A DNA stretch of 64,000 nucleotides, from positions 186,001 through 250,000 of the forward strand of contig NZ_RBAL01000002.1 in assembly GCF_003626535.1 (NCBI RefSeq), written 5' to 3'. This stretch comes from Streptomyces hoynatensis (GTDB lineage Bacteria > Actinomycetota > Actinomycetes > Streptomycetales > Streptomycetaceae). Below are positions 15,794-21,630 of this stretch, one piece after another (position 1 is the stretch's first letter; each line of letters begins with the position of its first letter). A program made the translations under genes and the position numbers. A model generated the notes under the pieces. It had not been told where the DNA came from, ran no database searches, and worked only from the letters and a program-made list of their open reading frames with translations.

Positions 15794-16501
15794 TCAGGGT
15801 GCCGCGCCGAGGCCCGCCTCGGCGGCCAGCCGGGTCACCGCGTGCGTGAAGAACTCCTCGCGCGCCTGCACCACGCCGTTGTACTGGCCGAACACCTCGA
15901 AGGCGACGAGGCCGACCAGCTCGGCCCAGGCCGCCGTCACCGCGGCCATGGCGGGGGCGGGCAGGCCGGGCGCGTTCTGGGCGGCGAGCGCCTCGGCCTC
16001 CGCGCGCACCGGCTCGGGCAGCGGCCCGAAGCCGCTCGCGCCGAGCAGCCCGTCGTGGTGCGCGTCGAGCGCCACCGCGAGCAGGGCCCGCGGCACGCGG
16101 GTGCCCGGCACGCCGGTGAGCTGCGGCGGAGCGGCGTAGCCGGGCACCGGGGTGCCGTGGATGAGCCCGAACTCGTGCGGATGGGCCAGCGCCCAGGAGC
16201 GCACCGCCCGGCACACCTCGCGCCATCTGACGGCCGGCTCGGTGCGCGGCGCCCGCGCCGCGGCCCGCTCGGCCGCCTCGCCGAGCGCGTCGTAGGCGTC
16301 CACGATGAGCGCCGTCAGCAGCTCGTCGCGGCTGGGGAAGTACCGGTAGAGGGCCGAGGAGACCATGCCGAGCTCCCGGGCCACGGCGCGCAGCGACAGC
16401 CTGCTCGCGCCCTCCTCGGCGAGCCGCCTGCGGGCCTCGTCCTTGATGGCCGCGGTGATCTCGCGCCTGGCCCGTTCCCGCGCTCCCTGGATCGCTGTCA
16501 T
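15794..16501 (-). CDS. TetR family regulator (WHG-type C-terminal domain)
   Basis: This 235-residue regulator has an N-terminal HTH (ITAAIKDEARRRLAEEGASRLSLRAVARELGMVSSALYRYFPSRDELLTALI, about residues 12-63). Its C-terminal domain contains VRWREVCRAVRSWALAHPHEFGLIHGTPVPGY, typical of TetR proteins with the WHG ligand domain. The ATG at 16501 was preferred because the longer 16540 start would cross into the intergenic operator. It is divergent from the F420-type reductase gene at 16627. Two copies of AGAGC-N3-GCTC lie between them and are probably its binding sites. Confidence 0.88.
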   Translation of the reverse strand: MTAIQGARERARREITAAIKDEARRRLAEEGASRLSLRAVARELGMVSSALYRYFPSRDELLTALIVDAYDALGEAAERAAARAPRTEPAVRWREVCRAVRSWALAHPHEFGLIHGTPVPGYAAPPQLTGVPGTRVPRALLAVALDAHHDGLLGASGFGPLPEPVRAEAEALAAQNAPGLPAPAMAAVTAAWAELVGLVAFEVFGQYNGVVQAREEFFTHAVTRLAAEAGLGAAP

Positions 16502-16542
16502 GCGGACCAGTGTGGCATGTGCCGGAGCGCCGCACATCAAAG

Positions 16543-16607
16543 AGAGCGCTGCTCTTGCTTTTCTCGTGCGAAGCTGTCAGCATCGTTCTCAAGCGAGAGC
16601 ACCGCTC
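16543..16607. promoter_or_regulatory. Paired TetR operators, AGAGC-N3-GCTC twice
   Basis: AGAGC-GCT-GCTCT (16543-16555) is a perfect inverted repeat. AGAGC-ACC-GCTC (about 16596-16607) repeats the same arms. The two centres are about 53 bp apart, near five helical turns. Both lie in the region shared by the divergent tetR and F420-type reductase genes. Confidence 0.65.
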
Positions 16608-16626
16608 ACGAAATGGAGCCCCAGTC

Positions 16627-17079
16627 ATGAACGAGCGCCCCTACGTCCGCAAGCCCGGCTGGCTCACCCGGCAGGTCCTCAACCGGCTGGTCGCCTTCTC
16701 CACCCGGCGCGGCCTGAGCCTCATGGGCTCGCGGGTGCTCGCCGTCCGCGGCCGCAAGAGCGGCGAGTGGCGGCACACCCCGGTCAACCCGCTGACCCTC
16801 GACGGCCACACCTACCTCGTCGCCGCCCGCGGGCACGTGCAGTGGACCCACAACATGCGCGCCGCGGGCGGCGGGGAGCTGCGCCTGGGCAAGCGGGTGG
16901 ACGCCTTCACCGCCGAGGAGGTCCCCGACGCCGAGAAGCCCGCCCTGCTGCGGGCCTACCTCAAGCGCTGGAAGGCCGAGGTGGGCGCCTTCTTCGACGG
17001 GGTCGGCCACGACTCGCCCGAGGAGGAGCTGCGCCGCATCGCGCCCGACCACCCCGTCTTCCGCATCACCCCGGCGTGA
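16627..17079 (+). CDS. Deazaflavin (F420)-dependent nitroreductase family protein
   Basis: This 150-residue protein carries the compact split-barrel of the Ddn-like deazaflavin-dependent oxidoreductases: RKPGWLTRQVLNRLVAF at the N-terminus, VLAVRGRKSGEWRHTPVNPLTLDGHTYLVAARGHVQWTHNMRAAGGGELRLG in the middle, and HPVFRI at the end. Members bind F420 or a related cofactor and reduce various small molecules; the substrate here is unknown. The ATG at 16627 has GGAG upstream. It is divergent from, and probably repressed by, the TetR gene. Confidence 0.85.
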   Translation: MNERPYVRKPGWLTRQVLNRLVAFSTRRGLSLMGSRVLAVRGRKSGEWRHTPVNPLTLDGHTYLVAARGHVQWTHNMRAAGGGELRLGKRVDAFTAEEVPDAEKPALLRAYLKRWKAEVGAFFDGVGHDSPEEELRRIAPDHPVFRITPA

Positions 17080-17085
17080 GGCCCC

Positions 17086-17145
17086 GCACCGATCCGTGCA
17101 CCGATCCGTGCACCGATCTCCGCACCGATCCCCGCACCGATCCGC
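17086..17145. repeat. Five tandem 12-bp repeats (GCACCGATCCGT-like)
   Basis: Five consecutive 12-bp units (17086, 17098, 17110, 17122, 17134) share GCACCGATC and vary in the last three bases. They start 6 nt after the F420-type reductase stop, within a 179-bp intergenic gap. Each unit contains CCGAT and none forms a stable hairpin alone. Confidence 0.9.
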
Positions 17146-17258
17146 AGGGGGCGGCGGCGGGCCCGCGCGCCGGGAAACGTCCCGCAAGGCGCCGCCTCCG
17201 GGGGCCGGCGACCGGGGTGGCGGGTGCCGCGCCGGGCGGCCCGTCTAGGGTCGGTGCC

Positions 17259-17759
17259 ATGTCTGCCGTTCGCGAGCCCGCTGCCGCATCCGCCCTCAGC
17301 CTGCGCCCCGCCACCCGCGCCGACCTGCCGGCGGTGCTCGCCCTGCTCGCCGACGAGGAGCGGGTGGTCGACCCGGCGACCGTCGCGGTCACCGAGGCGT
17401 ACGAGCGCGCCTTCGCGGCGATCGACGCGGACCCGCGCAACGAGATGCTGGTCCTGGTCGAGGCCGCCGACGGCCGGGGGGACGGCGGGACGGTGGTGGG
17501 CTGCCTGCAGGCGACGTACATCCCGGGACTCGGCAAGGGGGGCGCCGAGCGGGCCCTGATCGAGGCCGTGCGCATCCGGGCCGACCGGCGAGGCGGCGGG
17601 CTCGGCCGGACCATGATGGAACGCGCGATCGCGCGGGCACGCGCGCGGGGCTGCGCGCTGGTCCAGCTGACGAGCAACAAGCGGCGCACCGACGCCCACC
17701 GCTTCTACGAGAAGCTGGGCTTCGCGCGCAGCCACGACGGATTCAAGCTCGGGCTCTAG
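17259..17759 (+). CDS. GNAT family N-acetyltransferase
   Basis: This 166-residue single-domain GNAT has the acetyl-CoA motif A in VRIRADRRGGGLGRTMMERAIARARARGC (about residues 107-135) and the terminal RRTDAHRFYEKLGFARSHDGFKLGL of the family. The N-terminal LSLRPATRADLPAVLALLADEERVV is also typical. The substrate cannot be deduced. ATG 17259 is used; the frame remains open upstream but has no start better placed. It is convergent with hemC. Confidence 0.85.
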   Translation: MSAVREPAAASALSLRPATRADLPAVLALLADEERVVDPATVAVTEAYERAFAAIDADPRNEMLVLVEAADGRGDGGTVVGCLQATYIPGLGKGGAERALIEAVRIRADRRGGGLGRTMMERAIARARARGCALVQLTSNKRRTDAHRFYEKLGFARSHDGFKLGL

Positions 17760-17784
17760 GCTTCGCCGTTCGGATCTCCGAGGG

Positions 17785-17818
17785 GCCGCGCCGCCGGCCG
17801 TCGCGCGGCGGGCGCGGC
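17785..17818. terminator. Bidirectional hairpin between GNAT and hemC
   Basis: GCCGCGCC (17785-17792) and GGCGCGGC (17811-17818) form an 8-bp stem between two convergent genes, without a U-run. Confidence 0.45.
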
Positions 17819-17859
17819 GGCGCACCGGGAGCGGCGCGCGGTGAGCGGGCGGGGACCGC

Positions 17860-18792
17860 CTAGTGCGGGATCGAGTCGATCAACTCGCGGGCGCCCTGCC
17901 GCAGGAGCGCGACGGCGACCGAGGTGCCCAGCGTCGCCGGGTCCAGCGGGCCCGCCCACTCGTGCGCGTCGAGCACCTGCTTGCCGTCGGGGCTGAACAC
18001 CCGCCCCCACAGGCTGAGACGCCCGTCGCGCTCCGCCTTGGCGTACCCCGCGATGGGGCTGTTGCAGTGGCCCTGCAGCACGTGCAGGAACATCCGCTCC
18101 GCCTCCATCTCCCGAAAGGTCCCGGGGTCGGAGAGCCCGGAGACGAGGTCGATGACCTCCGTGTCGTCCTCGCGGCACTGCAGTCCGAGCACCCCGGCGC
18201 CGATCGGCGGGCACATCTCGTCCACGCCGAACACCTGGCTGATCCGCGCCTGTTCCCCGACCCGGTGCAGGCCGGAGACGGCGAGCAGCAGGGCGTCGGC
18301 CTCCCCGGCGGCCAGCTTCTCCAGGCGGCGGTTGGCGTTGCCCCGCATCGGGACGCAGGCCAGCTCCGGGCGGGTGGCGGCGAGCTGGGCGATGCGCCGC
18401 ACCGAGGAGGTGCCGATCCTGGTGCCGGGCGGCAGCTCGCCCAGCGTGCGGCCCGCCGGGTCCACCAGGGCGTCGCGGATGTCGTCCCGCCTCAGGTACG
18501 CGGCGAACACCGTCCCGGCCGGCAGCGGGCGGTCGGCGGGCACGTCCTTCATGCAGTGCACGGCGAGGTCGGCCTTTCCGGCCAGCAGCGCCGCGTCCAC
18601 CTCCTTGGTGAACGCCCCCTTCCCGCCCAGCTTGCCCAGGTCGCCCATCCACCGGTCCCCGGAGGTGGTCACCGGAACGACCTCGGTGCGGACGCCGGGC
18701 GCCAGCGCGGCCAGCTCCGTGCGTACCCGCTCCACCTGCGCCAGCGCCATCGGTGAGGAACGGGAGACGATCCTGATCAGCTCGACTGCCAT
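17860..18792 (-). CDS. hemC: Hydroxymethylbilane synthase (porphobilinogen deaminase)
   Basis: This 310-residue enzyme joins four porphobilinogens into hydroxymethylbilane for haem, sirohaem and corrinoid synthesis. Visible signatures are [35 protein letters not shown] with D83 as the catalytic acid, [13 protein letters not shown], and C243 in [13 protein letters not shown], the expected attachment site of the dipyrromethane cofactor. The usual HSxKD reads HCMKD and the cofactor loop reads GHCNSP instead of GGCxxP, so this looks like a divergent paralogue. No other hem gene is nearby, whereas Streptomyces normally keeps the main hemC in a hem cluster. Confidence 0.88.
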   Translation of the reverse strand: MAVELIRIVSRSSPMALAQVERVRTELAALAPGVRTEVVPVTTSGDRWMGDLGKLGGKGAFTKEVDAALLAGKADLAVHCMKDVPADRPLPAGTVFAAYLRRDDIRDALVDPAGRTLGELPPGTRIGTSSVRRIAQLAATRPELACVPMRGNANRRLEKLAAGEADALLLAVSGLHRVGEQARISQVFGVDEMCPPIGAGVLGLQCREDDTEVIDLVSGLSDPGTFREMEAERMFLHVLQGHCNSPIAGYAKAERDGRLSLWGRVFSPDGKQVLDAHEWAGPLDPATLGTSVAVALLRQGARELIDSIPH

Positions 18793-18851
18793 GCGGTCAC
18801 GATAGCCCCCGTCGAATGTGTCTTGATTAAGGGCCACTTGGCCGGGCCCTC

Positions 18852-18880
18852 TTGCCGTCCCGAACACGCGAGTGGATACG
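18852..18880 (+). promoter_or_regulatory. Promoter of the gene at 18889
   Basis: TTGCCG (18852-18857), a 17-nt spacer and GATACG (18875-18880) resemble a vegetative promoter. The start codon follows 9 nt later, so the transcript would be nearly leaderless. Confidence 0.45.
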
Positions 18881-18888
18881 TTGCCCGC

Positions 18889-19470
18889 ATGACTGTGGCA
18901 GCCAACTCCGCTCTGCTGACCCGCATCGAGAACGACCAGGCGCTGTCTCGGTACTTCGAGTGGCCCTGCGACTTCGACGTCACCCGCCGCGAACCCGTGG
19001 AGGTCCTGCACCTGTCCTCGGGCGCCCCGCTGGTGCCGGTCGCCGGCTGCGGAACCGGCGGGACGTACTTCTTGTGCGGGGAGCCGGCGGCCGGGGCCAC
19101 GGGCGGCGCCGCGGACGACGAACGCCCGGTGATCTACACCGACTCCGAGGGGCACAGCGGACTCATCGCGCACAGCCTGCGCGAGGCGCTCGAACTGATC
19201 GCGGGCATCCCCTACTGGAAGGACTGCCTGCACCTCAGCCGCGCCGAACAGGCCCGTCCCGAGGCGGATCTGCTGGAAGAGCTGGAGAGCGACTTCCTGG
19301 ACGCCGTGCCCGAGTTCGACCCCGAGCAGCAGCGCGCCGCCGTCCGCGCGCTCGGCATCGAACTCCCCGAACGCACCGTCCTGTTGCGCCGCCTGCGCGA
19401 GGCCCTGGCCCGCACCCTGCCCGACTACGTGGTGCACAACGCGGAGGGCTGGCCCTACGACAGCCTCTGA
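18889..19470 (+). CDS. Conserved hypothetical protein, possibly SUKH-like
   Basis: This 193-residue soluble protein has no signal peptide or membrane segment. Central features are [17 protein letters not shown], a Gly-rich strand [15 protein letters not shown], and [34 protein letters not shown], which resembles the core of SUKH/SMI1-KNR4 domains in pattern only. The C-terminal half is helical and acidic ([36 protein letters not shown]). I recognise it only as a Streptomyces hypothetical protein. It shares a divergent region with hemC. If it is an SUKH immunity protein, no cognate toxin gene is adjacent. Confidence 0.75.
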   Translation: MTVAANSALLTRIENDQALSRYFEWPCDFDVTRREPVEVLHLSSGAPLVPVAGCGTGGTYFLCGEPAAGATGGAADDERPVIYTDSEGHSGLIAHSLREALELIAGIPYWKDCLHLSRAEQARPEADLLEELESDFLDAVPEFDPEQQRAAVRALGIELPERTVLLRRLREALARTLPDYVVHNAEGWPYDSL

Positions 19471-19581
19471 CCGCCCGGCGCGCGCGGGGGCGTGAGGCGC
19501 GCCCGGCCGTGCGGGCCGGGCCCGCCGACGGGCCGGGGAGCGCCGAACCGCCGGGCGGGCCCGAGCGTGCCCGGGCGGGGC

Positions 19582-19734
19582 TCAGCCGGCCGCGGCGGAA
19601 CTCGGCGCCGAGGACTCGGCCCCCTTGGCGCGGCGGTCCGCACGGCTGAGCGCGTTGGCCTCGCGCAGCCGCTCCTCCAACTCCGAGCGCTTGTCCGGAT
19701 TCCTCTGCTGGGCGTTCTCGTCCTGATTCGTCAC
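19582..19734 (-). CDS. Small hydrophilic protein (50 residues)
   Basis: A 51-codon frame starts at GTG 19734 with GGAG 8 nt upstream. It encodes a highly charged peptide: VTNQDENAQQRNPDKRSELE, then ERLREANALSRADRRAKGAE, then a Ser/Ala-rich tail. The middle part is a strong amphipathic helix. It has no cysteine, signal or membrane segment. Such short charged proteins are conserved in Streptomyces, but I cannot name a function. Third positions are GC-rich in this frame and the ribosome-binding site is good, which supports real coding. Confidence 0.65.
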   Translation of the reverse strand: MTNQDENAQQRNPDKRSELEERLREANALSRADRRAKGAESSAPSSAAAG

Positions 19735-20032
19735 GGCGCGCACTCCGAACTCGTCGGACGGGCAAGCGGCGCTGCCGCCCGGCGATGTTGCGTCGATGAC
19801 ATCGTGAGCCGCCTTTCCTCACATGGTGTGGTGAAGTCCACTCACAGCGTGACGGTTGACGCCTCAAGTACCCACCGGTTTCGGGCCACAACCGCCCCGA
19901 CCCCCGGGAGGGCCCGACGGGCCCCGGCCCCGCCCGGGCGCGCGGCTGCCAGCGGTCTCTCGACCCGGCCCCGGCCGTTCACGTGTGGCGAACTTTGGCG
20001 AACAATGCCTCCGCGGTGTTGACATGCCGTGG

Positions 20033-20078
20033 ATCGATGGTGCGCATCGCGAGTAATCGATGGTGCGCATCGCGAGTA
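20033..20078. repeat. Two perfect 23-bp tandem repeats, each containing an inverted repeat
   Basis: Units at 20033-20055 and 20056-20078 are identical. Each contains CGATG-GTGCG-CATCG, a dyad with 5-bp arms. They lie 122-168 bp upstream of the HTH-PPOX start and just after a TTGACA hexamer, so they could be two operator copies. Confidence 0.9.
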
Positions 20079-20107
20079 ATCGCGCACCTCCCTGGGCACC
20101 CGGGGGC

Positions 20108-20128
20108 GGGCCGCTCGACGAGCGGCCC
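20108..20128. promoter_or_regulatory. 21-bp perfect palindrome in the leader of the HTH-PPOX gene
   Basis: GGGCCGCTCG (20108-20117) and CGAGCGGCCC (20119-20128) are perfectly complementary around a single A. It may be an operator or form an RNA hairpin in the 5' leader. Confidence 0.5.
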
Positions 20129-20200
20129 CGGGAACTGTCGGCGATCCTGAGGGTGGGCGCCCCTGCCGGTGCCGAAGGATCAGTGGAGAGGGTGTGACCG

Positions 20201-20884
20201 GTGATCGACCAGGCGGGCGACCACAGCAGCGACCTCGGCCGCCGGGTCGCCCTGCGGCGCAGGGAACTCGGCCTGAGCCGCGCGACCGTGGCCGACCGGG
20301 CCGGCGTGGCCGAGGAGTACCTGCGCTACCTGGAGGAGCACGCGGCCTCGCCCACCATCGGCTCGCTGACCCGTGTCGCGCAGGCCCTGGACACCACCAT
20401 CGCCGATCTCACCGGCACCCGGGGCGCCGTCACCCCGGGCGGCACCGCGGGCCCCGGCGCCCGGTCCACCGTGCGGCAGGCCGGCGAGCTGGTCGACCTG
20501 GACCCCGAGGAGTGCCGGCGGCTCGTCGCCCACCACGCCGTGGGCCGGGCGGCCGTCGCCACCCCCGAGGGGCCGGCGATCATCCCCGTCAACTACCGCC
20601 TGGTCGGCTCGGAGATCGTCTTCCGGACCGCGCCGGACGCCGAGCCTCCCTACGCGGAGGAGGTCGCCTTCGAGGTGGACCACATCGACGAGGCCCAGGG
20701 CGCCGGCTGGAGCGTCCAGATCATCGGCCGCGCCTCACGGGTGACCGAGCCCCGCGAGATCGAGGCGCTCGCCGGGCGCATCGGCGACGTGCCCTGGACG
20801 AAGGGCGGCCGCGAGCACTGGGTCCGCCTGCGCCCCACGCGCATGTCGGGGCACCGCATCCACCTCACCCCCTTCAAGGACTAG
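20201..20884 (+). CDS. HTH (XRE)-pyridoxamine 5'-phosphate oxidase-like fusion protein
   Basis: This 227-residue protein has an N-terminal XRE helix-turn-helix (about residues 12-66: LGRRVALRRRELGLSRATVADRAGVAEEYLRYLEEH) and a split-barrel PPOX domain (about 85-190: ECRRLVAHHAVGRAAVATPEGPAIIPVNYRLVGSEIVFRTA). Similar fusions occur in actinobacterial stress or dormancy gene sets. They probably couple flavin or F420 binding to DNA binding, which is inference. The GTG start at 20201 follows GGAGAGGG. The HAD gene begins 2 nt after its stop, so the two are co-transcribed. Upstream repeats suggest autoregulation. Confidence 0.85.
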   Translation: MIDQAGDHSSDLGRRVALRRRELGLSRATVADRAGVAEEYLRYLEEHAASPTIGSLTRVAQALDTTIADLTGTRGAVTPGGTAGPGARSTVRQAGELVDLDPEECRRLVAHHAVGRAAVATPEGPAIIPVNYRLVGSEIVFRTAPDAEPPYAEEVAFEVDHIDEAQGAGWSVQIIGRASRVTEPREIEALAGRIGDVPWTKGGREHWVRLRPTRMSGHRIHLTPFKD

Positions 20885-20886
20885 TC

Positions 20887-21624
20887 ATGGTCTCCTTCCC
20901 CGAACTGTGGGCCTGCCGCGGCGTCGTCTTCGACACCGACGGAGTGATCACCGACTCGGCCACGGTGCACGCCGCCGCCTGGAAGGAGGCGTTCGACCAG
21001 GTGCCGGGCGTGGACCCCGAGTTCGACCAGGAGGAGGACTACCGGCGCTACGTGGACGGCAAGTCGCGGCTGGACGGGGCATCGGACTTCCTGAAGGCCA
21101 GGGACGTCCGGCTGCCGGTCGGCGACCCGGACGACGCGCCGGGAACGGACACGGTGTGCGCGGTGGCGGCCCTCAAGGAGCACGCCTTCGTGCGGCTGCT
21201 CGGCGAGAGCGGCGTGGACGCCTGGCCGGGCACGCTGCGGCTGCTGCTGGCGCTGCACGAGGCCAAGGTGCGCTGTGCGGCCATCTCCTCCTCTCGGCAC
21301 GCGCGCGACCTGCTGGCGCGCGCGGGCGTGCGATCGATGTTGCAGACGGTGGTGGACGGGAACGACATCGCCCGCCTGGGGCTGCCGGGGAAGCCGGACC
21401 CCGCCGTGTTCCTGGAGGCGGCGCGGCGGCTGTGCATCCCCGCCGGCTCCGCGGCCGTCGTCGAGGACGCGCTGGCCGGGGTGGAGGCCGGGAAGCGGGG
21501 CGGCTTCTCGCTGGTGGTCGGGGTGGATCGGCAGCGCGGACCGCGCAGCGCCGAGGACCTGCGCGCCCACGGGGCGGACCTGGTGGTGGGCGATCTCGGC
21601 GAGCTGCTTGCCACGCGGAGGTAG
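20887..21624 (+). CDS. Beta-phosphoglucomutase family HAD hydrolase
   Basis: This 245-residue HAD protein has motif I VVFDTDGVITDSA with nucleophile D16 and D18, a helical cap (residues about 25-100), motif II in CAAISSSRHAR, and motifs III/IV in GKPDPAVFLEAARRL...AAVVEDALAGVEAGKRGGF. The closest role is interconversion of beta-glucose 1-phosphate and glucose 6-phosphate. This fits the GH65 phosphorylase gene 6 nt downstream, whose product would be beta-glucose 1-phosphate. It is coupled to the HTH-PPOX gene upstream. A simple sugar phosphatase role is the alternative. Confidence 0.87.
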   Translation: MVSFPELWACRGVVFDTDGVITDSATVHAAAWKEAFDQVPGVDPEFDQEEDYRRYVDGKSRLDGASDFLKARDVRLPVGDPDDAPGTDTVCAVAALKEHAFVRLLGESGVDAWPGTLRLLLALHEAKVRCAAISSSRHARDLLARAGVRSMLQTVVDGNDIARLGLPGKPDPAVFLEAARRLCIPAGSAAVVEDALAGVEAGKRGGFSLVVGVDRQRGPRSAEDLRAHGADLVVGDLGELLATRR

Positions 21625-21630
21625 CCCTCC

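Larger units (their letters stand above)
19735..20200. other. 466-bp gene-free region before the HTH-PPOX operon
   Basis: This region contains promoter-like TTGACA (20019-20024), two perfect 23-bp tandem repeats (20033-20078) and a 21-bp palindrome (20108-20128), all upstream of the gene at 20201. Further left, CGATG-A-CATCG (19794-19804) repeats the arms found inside the tandem repeats. Open frames here lack ribosome-binding sites and family features. Confidence 0.65.

Noticed and set aside
17086..17145. CRISPR array
   Set aside because: The 12-bp units are directly contiguous with no unique spacers and no cas genes are present; the same applies to the arrays at 20033 and 33751.
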